Origin: Rhynchopus sp. YZ270_cl-10
Taxonomy: Eukaryota; Euglenozoa; Diplonemea; Diplonemida; Diplonemidae
NCBI GenBank assembly: GCA_964035575.1
Contig: OZ037924.1
Span: 868,001 to 932,000, forward strand
Direction of reading: 5' to 3'
DNA: 64,000 bases
Shown: piece by piece, positions 34,186-42,366 of the stretch
Position numbering within the stretch: the stretch's first letter is position 1
Layout of the letters: each line of letters starts with the position of its first letter
The notes under the pieces: generated by a model
Told to the model about the DNA's origin: nothing
Seen by the model: the letters and a program-made list of their open reading frames with translations, nothing else
Databases searched by the model: none
Made by a program: the position numbers and the translations under genes

Positions 34186-34886
34186 TTACTTTCGTGGTTC
34201 CCTTGAAAAGCCAGTGTCCATCAGCTGCAGCCGGTCCTGCAGGGAGGCGTTGATGCCCTGGAGGGTGCGGACTGCCTCCTCCTGCTCCTCACCGCGACGT
34301 GTCAGCACGGCAATCGCCGCATCGCGCTTCGACACCTCTGTTTCTGCGGCCCCTTGCATGCCGTGTAAGGCTCTTTTTGCAGCTTCAGTTTGATGAACAG
34401 ACAAGGCCCCTACCCGGATGTACGACCATCCGGCCTGGGGAAGTGACCACAGCGCGTCGTCACCTTCGTGGGGAACGCACCCTTCTGCCGTCGCGTTCCA
34501 ACTCACGCTTCTCAGAAGCACCGTCTCCGCGCCGATGGTGATCAGCTTCCCGCGTAACACTGGGGTTCATTGCCCGGTGTGTTCGCGGAGATGGCGGTGA
34601 GCACGACGACTTGCCCCTCCAAAGCGCCACTCTGCTGCGCCAACTGCCACCGCTTCATCACCTCCGGGGCCTCAACCCCCCCCTCCCCGGCCGTGCTATG
34701 CGGGGCGTGCTTCCGCGCCTCGTCCGCGCGGAGTTGCGAGGGCGTTGCCTCTAACGGGGTGGGGGCTTCACCTTCGTCGTTTGTCGTAGAGGTGAAGGAG
34801 GCGCTCTCGGCGCGGCCGAGCGGGACAGAATCGTCCGTTCCCATCCTGCAGTGCAGCAACAGGTGCGCCGCGGTCAGCATCTTCAC
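34186..34886 (-). CDS. Coiled-coil protein, possibly prefoldin-like, with a frame break
   Basis: The only minus-strand gene. One frame runs from the ATG at 34886 (MKMLTAAHLLLHC) through LEGQVVVLTAISANTPGNE. A second frame continues the same kind of composition from about 34560 (LRGKLITIGAETVLL) to 34186 and ends in a coiled coil (EEQEEAVRTLQGINASLQDR). The two are offset by one base at a CCCC run near 34564, and one extra C would make them continuous (about 233 residues). The break may be an assembly error, a real lesion or a missed tiny intron. The pattern of a beta segment followed by a long C-terminal helix recalls prefoldin subunits, but no signature is convincing. An upstream AG (CAAGTTTCCTTAG on this strand) fits a trans-splice acceptor. 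Confidence 0.5.
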
Positions 34887-35125
34887 TGCTGGTACCCCCT
34901 AAGGAAACTTGGGGCACAGATTAGAAAAGACCTCACCGGTAGCCGGAAACCCCTCCCTTTGGGCTAGCACAATGATGAATGAATGACTCCCCCACCCCCC
35001 CCCCCCCGCCCACCCGCAGCCGCACTCCCCCTCAATCCCACCCAGAAAAAACGGGGCTATATCACCCCTTTGAAAAGCACCCACCTCTTCCCCCCCTTCT
35101 TTCAACCCCCAACAATACACATACC
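34887..35125. other. Divergent intergenic spacer
   Basis: Between the minus-strand gene and the tetraspanin. It has a C-rich run (34986-35010) and another C/T-rich stretch near 35090-35105, so both strands carry candidate acceptors. In euglenozoa, divergent strand switches often mark transcription start regions. Confidence 0.45.
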
Positions 35126-36001
35126 ATGACGGACTCACAGTCCCCATTAGCCGCTACACCGATTGATACAGAGGCGATTGGAAGCGGTGCACCCTCAGGA
35201 CCCTCCGCTTCTGAGACTATGTCGATCAACCAAACGGTATTGAAGGATAGGACCGGGCCAGCCTCTTCGATGTCGCCGCACCGGATAAGCTTGCAGGACC
35301 GGTGCGCAGATTGCATTTCTGTGGTGTGTAGCTTTCATGCGATTAATTTGGTGTTCTTTCTTGCGGGGGTGTCGGTGGTCGTGATTGGCCTTGTCGCGCA
35401 TGAGTGGCGTGTTGTAGAGTTGGATCTATGCAGAGGGTGTAAACACCTCGCGAACACCCTTGTTGTGATGGGTGCATTGCTCATGGTATGGTCTCTGGTA
35501 GGGCTGTATGTGTCGCTTCGTCGAAAAGCGCTTCTTCTCCTTGCATACCTTGTTATCCTGTTTCTTCTGTTTGTCGGAGTAGTAGGGGTGACCACAGCAG
35601 TGCTCGTTATGGATTCAAATGGGTACCATATGCAGGATGGGTGGAAGGAGTTAGTAGCAGGCGACCCAACAACAGTGTGCGACATCCAGAGGGAACACAA
35701 ATGCAGTGGGTGGGATACGTGCTGTGGATTTCCGATGATGGAAGGGGGGAATGTGACAGAATCGGAGCAGAATGTGACATCGTTGTGCTCCTGGGATGCG
35801 GCGGAATGTGTCGCAGCGTGTCCATCGGAGTACACAAAAGGTTGTGACCATCCGATGCGTGACTCCCTCCGTCTTGAGCTCATCCCGTTCACAATCGTAG
35901 CCTCCTGTGGGCTTCTCCTTATGCTTCTGGGGGTCTGCAGTTTGATGCGATTGAAAAAAAAGCCGAAACGCGAAATGAGCTATTTGGAGCTTGAAAACTG
36001 A
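35126..36001 (+). CDS. Tetraspanin-like four-pass membrane protein
   Basis: 291 residues. A polar N-terminal tail (about 1-72) is followed by TM1 (about 73-95, INLVFFLAGVSVVVIGLVAH), TM2 (about 110-130), TM3 (about 134-160, LLLLAYLVILFLLFVGVVGV), a large extracellular loop (about 162-255) and TM4 (about 256-278). The loop holds the tetraspanin hallmark CCG (CSGWDTCCGF) with further Cys residues (CSWDAAECVAACPSE) and N-glycosylation sequons (NVTES, NVTSL). Tetraspanins organise membrane microdomains and bind partner receptors. The short cytosolic C-terminus ends MSYLELEN, a possible YxxL sorting signal. The N-terminal tail of about 70 residues is longer than in typical animal tetraspanins. No intron is seen. 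Confidence 0.85.
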   Translation: MTDSQSPLAATPIDTEAIGSGAPSGPSASETMSINQTVLKDRTGPASSMSPHRISLQDRCADCISVVCSFHAINLVFFLAGVSVVVIGLVAHEWRVVELDLCRGCKHLANTLVVMGALLMVWSLVGLYVSLRRKALLLLAYLVILFLLFVGVVGVTTAVLVMDSNGYHMQDGWKELVAGDPTTVCDIQREHKCSGWDTCCGFPMMEGGNVTESEQNVTSLCSWDAAECVAACPSEYTKGCDHPMRDSLRLELIPFTIVASCGLLLMLLGVCSLMRLKKKPKREMSYLELEN

Positions 36002-36836
36002 GAGGAGTTTCGGTAGGTGATTTGGGCGTTCTCTTACGGTACGGGAACACTCACGTCCCCATGCATGAGCTCAAAACTGAGATTTGACTTTTTTTGCGTT
36101 TACGTTTCAACTGCTCTTTATTAGTGTCGTTCTCCATGGACAGTATTGTACATTTGTTGAAAAAAAAAGTTTAAAAAATAATATGTATGACCAAGTGGGG
36201 CGTAGGTTAATCTTGCCTTTTGTTTGCTTTACTTTTGGGGCAACTCCCGTTTCTGTGAGACTTTTTTTTGCGTTGGGGAGGGTGGGTGGGGGGGGGCAAC
36301 CATGCTAATCCAACCATGTAGTGTATAAATAACAGAGTCTTATCTAGTGTCTCCGTCTCCCTCTCTCTCTTTTGCACAAAAAATGGTGTGCTCTAGTATG
36401 CAACCAAGTATGTCAGGGTACTTAAATAAAGTGTCCACGACGAATTTTTTTTTTTTTGTGTGAACCGAACGTACCTTGCTCTGTTAAAAGATGTGACCGT
36501 GATGGGCATATTATTGTCACCAAGTGTTTGTTGTTGATTTTTTGTTGAAGCTTAGGGTATTAAGCGGTGGTGTGGTTTTCGAGCGGTTGTGAACCGCCTC
36601 CGTTCTATTGCGGTACGGAACATTTGAACGTTCCACCCTTTGTACAACCGAGCTGCGTTTTTTTAGTACGTTTCAACCGCTCTTTTTCCCCCCTGTTCTA
36701 AAACGGATGGACAGGCACCTCCCTTCAGTTTCTTTGCTGCTCTGGTTTGTTTGTTTTCTTTTCCTTGCTGCTTTCAATACTTTGTAGGTATTTTGTATGT
36801 ATTTTTTTTTTTTTTTTTTTTGGCGCGAAAATCAAA

Positions 36837-37519
36837 CAGGCCTTTTGCTAACTTTGGGATTTTCCCCCTGAATGGCATGATGGTCAAAAAAAAATAATTT
36901 CCTGGAAAAAAAGTACATTCCGAGCTTTCCCACCTGGTAAAAGCGGTCGTCGCGCGCTTCGCGCGCGCCTCCCTGCCAGCCACAGGGTGGAGAGGCGAAG
37001 GGTCAGCTTTGCAAGATAACAAAAACGAAATCTAATCCTTTATTAACGGTGCTTGGTCTGCGCCTTACGTACACTAACCGTACAAAATCAATACGTCTGC
37101 CAGAAGCAGGGGCTGTTGCAACGGTTGGGTCACTTTGAAATAACAATGTCAAATTTTTGCAGCTTGGGTCAAGTTGCATTTCTGGCTGCAAAATGCAAGG
37201 GAATTTTTTTAGATATTGTAAAATGGCACCGTAGGCAGGAAGAAAATAGCGTACAGCGCGAGCGAAGCGAGCGGATTTTTTTTGAGGTATACCTCCGCGA
37301 GCGCAGCGAGCAGAAAAATTTTAAGGTGCCATCACGCCATCACGCCATCATGCCATCATGCCATCATGCCATCATGCCATCTGGGGGGAAATCCCCAGGT
37401 GATGGAGAGCGAAAGCCCTGCCCCACCACCCCCCGTGGCATGATGGTGGCATGATGGAAAAAAAAATAAAAAACGCCCAAAAACGTGGCATGATGGCATG
37501 ATGGTTAGCAAAAGGCCTG
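36837..37519. mobile_element. Non-autonomous hAT-like DNA transposon, 683 bp
   Basis: A perfect 16-bp terminal inverted repeat, CAGGCCTTTTGCTAAC at 36837-36852 and GTTAGCAAAAGGCCTG at 37504-37519, is flanked on both sides by AAAATCAAA (36828-36836 and 37520-37528). CAGG ends with an 8-9 bp duplication fit hAT. Subterminal GGCATGATGG units occur near both ends. The interior holds a GCGCGC palindrome, GAGCGAAGCGAGCG-type repeats and an 8-bp tandem repeat at about 37329-37380. No transposase is encoded. Confidence 0.75.
37329..37380 (+). repeat. 8-bp tandem repeat (GCCATCAT)n
   Basis: About six units of GCCATCAC/GCCATCAT. Inverted copies of the unit lie downstream at 37437-37458 and 37486-37504. 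Confidence 0.75.
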
Positions 37520-37732
37520 AAAATCAAAAACTACACCCACAGGTTTCCCCCCAGATTCCGAAATGCGTATACAGCAAAAAAAAATGGGAGCAGAATTTTT
37601 GAATCCCTTTATACCTTTTGTGTGAGATGAAATGTGAATGTTTTTAAGCGTTTCCAATAACAAGTCTCTAACGTCGCCAGATTTTTGAAATATTGTCCCA
37701 AGTTACCCCCCCTGCCCCCCTTCCCGATCCCA

Positions 37733-37821
37733 CACGATGGTGAAGTAAATGATTTGAATTGTGGTTTCACCGTTGGCTTACAGTGAAAATCACAAGTCAA
37801 GCCATTTACTTCACCGTCGTG
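37733..37821. repeat. 89-bp hairpin element
   Basis: The arms of about 31 bp (starting CACGATGGTGAAGTAAATG, ending in its complement CATTTACTTCACCGTCGTG) face each other. Single arms recur at 34109-34133 and 60501-60528, so this is a small dispersed family. Confidence 0.65.
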
Positions 37822-38282
37822 CATCCCATCCGGGTTATGCTTGCATCCTGCTGCGTTTTCTTTCGCTCATTGATCAGGGTGCTCTGCAGAAGGGAATTAT
37901 TCGTCCATTTTTTTTTTTTAATTTCAGTTTTGAGTTGGGTGCAGCGAAAAGGGAGTACCCTGGACGCTCACAACTCAGCGGAAGGTGGTTTACATACGGT
38001 TGTACCACCACCACCACCACCTCCCCCCTCCCCATTCACACTGCGGAGAAAGCCATTAGGTTCCCCCCGTTGTATTTTACTTGGTACTCTAATCCAGTCT
38101 TTTACTCTGCCGGTTTTGGCTGCCCATCTTGAACTTTTGGGATTAGCCGGGTGGTCCCGGTGCCTTTCTTTACCCGACATCTGATGTACTGTTTTGCTGT
38201 TCCGCAGGGTACTGCTTTCATCTGGGGTCGGTCGGAGTACATCAAAAACCATGCCATTATTTCATTTTTTCCCCCTCCAGCG

Positions 38283-38317
38283 TCCGATGAACGGTGAGAT
38301 GGTTGCACTTTCGACTT
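38283..38317 (+). repeat. Module type D
   Basis: TCCGATGAACGGTGAGATGG, then TTGCACTTTCGACTTCTC. A type C-like fragment (CATCTGGGGTCGGTCGGAG) lies just upstream at 38218-38240. Confidence 0.5.
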
Positions 38318-39059
38318 CTCTTTTTTTGTGCAATACACTCCCGATCCGCGCTTTTTTTGTTCACACCATTCATTTATTAATAACCCCTTTCCCCCCCGAC
38401 CCCGGAACCGTACCTGCCCATATCTTGATTTTTGTCAGCAGGCACGGCCGACCTACCACACACACCCCGTGGAGAGGTTGCGTGTAGAACACTACTGCCA
38501 CATCATCAGGAGAGCAGCTCCCCCCCGCTCCCACCCTTACCCCTTGTCCAGACTCCTTGCTCCCGTTATGTCAAAATCATTGTTCGTATTGTGATGCACG
38601 TTCCTCCCCCAATTATTATTATTTTTTTTTTTTGCAGGAGATCAGTCAGACAGGTCCAAGGTGGTAAAGGTGTACTTAAAATCAGTGTTAGGGTATTCCC
38701 TAAGTGCGGAATAGTGTATAATGTGTGTTTGATAATAGAGGGGTAGTTCTTGCGCAGAATATGGTCTCAAGTGTGTGTGTGAAGAAAAAAATATCGTGAT
38801 GACTGTGCTGTATGGCAACGAAAACGCAGACCGAAAAAAAAAATAGTGTTTTACCAATTCGTTTTTGAGTCTTGGCTAGGTGCATCCCAAAGGATACAGA
38901 TTTGAACTTGCTGCATTCCTTTTTTTTTTTGTTTTCCTTTTTCAAGGTGAAGGAAAATACACCTCGACTGAACGAGACAACCTCACACACATCCCTCATG
39001 CACTTCGCTGTTTTTGTGGTTATGAATTTGTTTATCTTTTTTTGTTTCTTTTATCATTA

Positions 39060-39418
39060 GGGAAGGCTCGTTTTTCCATTTAATGTTACAAAGTAACAAT
39101 AAAGGGGGGGGAGGGGGTCCGACCGAAATCCGGGGGAAAAACTTTTTTTTTTGTAACAATGGCGGGAAAAAGTGGCTTTTTCCAACAACAAGAACTTGTC
39201 CATTTCGGCAGATTGACCCCACCACAGTGCGGACGGATTCCGGAAATGCAAATGCGGGTGTTTTCGGATGTGCACGTCCACTGCGCCTTGTTGTTACAAT
39301 AAATGAAAATTCGGAAAAACGGTTTTTCCGTGTAACATAGGGGGTGGGGAGGGGGGGGTCACCGGGAAAAATGGTTTATTGTTACTTTGTAACATTAAAA
39401 GGAAAAACGAGCCTTCCC
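39060..39418. mobile_element. 359-bp MITE with TTA target duplication
   Basis: Terminal inverted repeats of about 44 bp begin GGGAAGGCTCGTTTTTCC and include ATGTTACAAAGTAACAATAA. TTA flanks both sides (39057-39059 and 39419-39421). A 3-bp TTA duplication is characteristic of PIF/Harbinger-type MITEs. Part of the interior (about 39195-39262) is related to 1371-1441, so an older relic lies at the window start. Confidence 0.8.
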
Positions 39419-39651
39419 TTAGCCTAATATTTTTTAACCTTTTTTCAAGTTTCCTCCCCTCCGCCTTTTCCCAAGGCAAGCTTGGGTTACCCCTGTTTGG
39501 TGTGATCGTGCTTTTCACTTCACCCATTTCCCAAATAAATACCCCTTCGATATTGGAGCCCAGTCTTTTACGAAGGGACTAAGTGTTACGAACAGTGTTC
39601 CGCACGAGCCATGAGTACTTCGGAGTTGTGTTCGCAGTACCTTTATTATTA

Positions 39652-39751
39652 CCGTAATCGTAAAAATTATTGACCGTATTAATGTTCGACGTTTCAGGAT
39701 TTTTCTGAAAGTTCGCCCTTTTTTTACGGTCGAACATTTTTACGATGACAG
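39652..39751. mobile_element. 100-bp MITE-like hairpin with TA flanks
   Basis: Arms of about 31 bp (CCGTAATCGTAAAAATTATT against CTGTCATCGTAAAAATGTTC) are imperfect. TA borders each side (39650-39651, 39752-39753). Smaller and more decayed than the 30629 element. Confidence 0.55.
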
Positions 39752-39833
39752 TATTTTGTTTGTCCGCTTGGAAAAAAAAAACTATTTTTGTCTCAATTTT
39801 TTACCCTTACACTCAGAGGGGGGGGGTTTTTTA

Positions 39834-39932
39834 AAGGTGACTAAGCACGAGAGGCTTAGGATCCTCTTATAAACTTTTCTTTTTTCTTTTTTCTCCCAGG
39901 TGACTTAGCACGATGTGGCTGCGGTTCATCTT
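39834..39932 (+). repeat. Two type A hairpin modules in tandem
   Basis: 39834-39868 matches the 1508 copy almost exactly (GTGACTAAGCACGAGAGGC). 39898-39932 is a second, diverged copy (GTGACTTAGCACGATGTGGC, then GGTTCATCTTT). A type G fragment follows at 39956-39995. Confidence 0.65.
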
Positions 39933-40377
39933 TCCAATTTGTCTCTCTTTTTCTAGGTACACTGTCATGAGACAGGGCTTTTGAATTTCAAGTAAAAAAA
40001 AATTCTTTGTGTTCCGTTATGTATTCGTGTACAATTGGAGTGGTTGTGGGTGTTGCCGGGAAGGTCTGGGAAGGCATGACGACGTTAAGCACAACGTTTA
40101 AAAGAAGCATATCTGCGTGTCTCTTCTATTAGAGCATCCAAATGCACTTTGGGGTGGCATTTTTTTTTTTTTTTTTTTTTTTTGAGTTCAGAAACTCTAC
40201 CTCTCGGGGGAGGTTTTGTTCTTATCCATAATATTGCAGGCATTTACCCATTTTAAACTGTTCCATAAAACGGGACAAAAAAATGGATTGTTTTTTTTCC
40301 CCTTTCTCTGATACAAAAGCCCCCTTAGTTATTATCTCAGAGCAGATAGCTGCGAAAGAAGAAAGAAGTATAGAATA

Positions 40378-40424
40378 GTGGAGCACACTCTAGGGTGGCT
40401 ACACTAATACAACAAAGTTTTCAA
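40378..40424 (+). repeat. Module type F, variant
   Basis: Nearly identical to 31069-31118 (GTGGAGCACACTCTAGGGTG, then CTACACTAATACAAC). A type E fragment (GGTGATTGTCGAT) follows at 40543-40560. Confidence 0.6.
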
Positions 40425-40725
40425 AAAAGAAAAAAAGAAGAGAGAAAAAAAACGCCAAATTTATTTGGGAGTACTGTACCTCATTCCTCAGAGTTATCAA
40501 AAAAAAAAAATGGGCCAACATTGAGTATTAGCCCCGGGTTCTTTAGGTGATTGTCGATGAAACAAAAAAAGGGGGTTCTCTTTCCTCTTACCCCCTCCTA
40601 TCTCCCCTTATCTCCCTTATCTCCCCCTCTCCCCTTCCCGTAAACAAATACCACAAAACCTTTTCTTCAGGGGAGAAACGAGGGTCTTCTTTCCCCCTTT
40701 TCTTGCTTCCCATATTTTGAGAACA

Positions 40726-40929
40726 ATGCAGCCCTCTGAGAGCGAGGCTCGTGTGCGTGCCGAGCTGGCAGAGTTGGCGGAGGAAGAGGGCCGGGCACGG
40801 ACCGCCCACGCAAAGCAGGTGTCGCAGCTGCGTGACGAGCAGGCGGCAGAGACGCGAGCACTGTGCGCGCTTGACACGGAGATAGCTGCAAGAGAGAAGC
40901 AACAGCAGGCTTTCCATGACCTCGATTGA
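40726..40929 (+). CDS. Small coiled-coil protein
   Basis: 67 residues, almost entirely charged helix with Ala and Leu spacing (ESEARVRAELAELAEEEGR, then AALCALDTEIAAREKQQQ-like ending). It follows a pyrimidine-rich tract (about 40575-40640, 40688-40712). No family is recognised; a small subunit of a cytoskeletal or chaperone complex is possible but not supported beyond the coiled coil. The GC-rich coding composition stands out from the surrounding AT-rich DNA and supports a real gene. Confidence 0.55.
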   Translation: MQPSESEARVRAELAELAEEEGRARTAHAKQVSQLRDEQAAETRALCALDTEIAAREKQQQAFHDLD

Positions 40930-41287
40930 AATATATTTTATGCACTCTATATCCTTTCAAATTCATTTAGCCTGGCGACCTTGTGGACAGAACCCCCCGT
41001 CCTCAGACAGGATTTTCGCACAAAAAAAATCTCAAAAAGGGATATTTGCACACACAGATGTGCAACAATATTAGATTCTCACCTACTAACACCTGGTAGA
41101 TTCAACATAAGAAGCACCCCCCTCCCTCTCTCTCTCTTTCTCTCTCCATATACTATGTGTCTGAGCCGGCCTTAGCGAGGCCGATTCGGCCTCGTTGCAT
41201 TGTGTGTGTGTGTCTCTCTCTTCTCAACGTTTTGGATTTTTCATTCCCCCCGCCAATGCTCAATTTTCAAGGAAGAAGGGGGTAAAT
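40930..41287. other. Intergenic spacer
   Basis: A type E-like fragment is at about 40996-41020 (CCCCGTCCTCAGACAGGATT). A palindromic GAGCCGGCCTTAGCGAGGCC segment lies near 41162-41194, with CT- and GT-rich runs. ATTTTCAAGG at about 41263-41272 could be the acceptor for the next gene. Confidence 0.45.
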
Positions 41288-42077
41288 ATGACAAACGTGT
41301 TAGCAGCGAAACGGAAGCTGAAGGTGTTGAACCGGACACCCGAGCATGAGAGGGACGATGTGTGGCGGCAGGAGGTCGCGCGGCTGCAGCAATGGATCGA
41401 GGAGACGGTTGCACAGACGACGGCGTCTGCTCCACGGCAGGGGTCTGCACGGGAGGAGGACGAACGACGGAGGCAAGAGGAGGAAACACGGCGGGTAGTG
41501 GCCGCAGGTGGCGTGCCTGATGCACCAGTTTCAACACCAGTCCCAAAGCCTTCAGCAGCAAAGATGGAGCGTGAGGCAAGCGTGCGCCCAGAGTCAGCAG
41601 CAGGAGAGACAGTCAAGGAGAAGCCGGTGCCAGCAGGCAGCAGCGCCCTCGCCCTGCTGAGTACGTCCGCCACGGTGTACCGCGACATCGCCTCCCGTCC
41701 TGCCTTCGGGGCAACCCCCTTCCTCGCGTCGCTTGTGCGCGCCCCACCACCGCTGCTCCTGCTCCTCCACCTCTGTCTGATGGCGTACTATGTGAGGTCG
41801 GTGCTGTCGGTATGTGGGAGAGAGAGGGTGGGGTTAAAGGATGCGGTTGTTTTGACAGCTGGTTTTAAACGAGAAAAAAAAATGATGATTTTTTGTTGTT
41901 GTAAACTTATAAGAGCATACAAAAAATAAAACACAAACACAAACACAGGTGCAAAATCCGCTATACAGTGTGCTGGTGTATTGCTTGCGTGACTTTGCAC
42001 CTTGCTTCGCAGCGTGGGTGGTAGCACTGGCGATCCTGCCACACGCAGACGTGATGCTTGCAGGCATGCGGACATAG
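41288..42077 (+). CDS. Tail-region membrane protein with charged N-terminus
   Basis: Two exons (41288-41809, 41949-42077; phase 0, 139-nt intron with an A/C-rich 3' end) give 216 residues. The first 125 are charged and disordered with a helical stretch (DDVWRQEVARLQQWIEETV). Residues about 150-175 form a hydrophobic helix (PPPLLLLLHLCLMAYYVRSV), and exon 2 adds one or two more (PLYSVLVYCLRDFAPCF, then AAWVVALAILPHADVML). The layout of a basic cytosolic head plus C-terminal membrane hairpin resembles ER tail-anchor receptor subunits of the Get2/CAML sort, but no diagnostic residues are visible, so this remains an unnamed membrane protein. It lies about 290 nt upstream of the next gene. Confidence 0.6.
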
Positions 42078-42366
42078 GGACATGCCTACCAGCATGGATG
42101 CAGCATATTCACTCGCCTGCACCTAAACAAAACCACACACAACATTCGGACTTACCCGAACTTGCTGCTGTGGGTCAGGTAGGGGGGCCACCAGTGGTGG
42201 AAGTCTAGCCTAGGTTATATTAAAGGTCGCCGCATTTTTCTTTTTACTTCTGCTGAATAATTGCCTCCTATTCTGAATGCTAAACCTTCCTCCCCCTACA
42301 ATAAAATGCACCCCCGCAGCCATACACAGGCTGAAAGCCCCCCCTCCCTCAGCAAAACAATACGCA

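Larger units (their letters stand above)
36002..40725. other. Repeat-rich intergenic tract of about 4.7 kb
   Basis: No gene is recognised. It contains several small inverted-repeat elements (36837-37519, 37733-37821, 39060-39418, 39652-39751), hairpin modules and long homopolymer runs. All flanking genes are on the plus strand. Confidence 0.6.

Noticed and set aside
34570-34902. Plus-strand frame with two Cys pairs resembling a zinc ribbon (CANCHRF, CGACF)
   Set aside because: It lies opposite the minus-strand gene, has no acceptor or downstream context, and the antisense frame has the more protein-like helix pattern. I am not fully certain.
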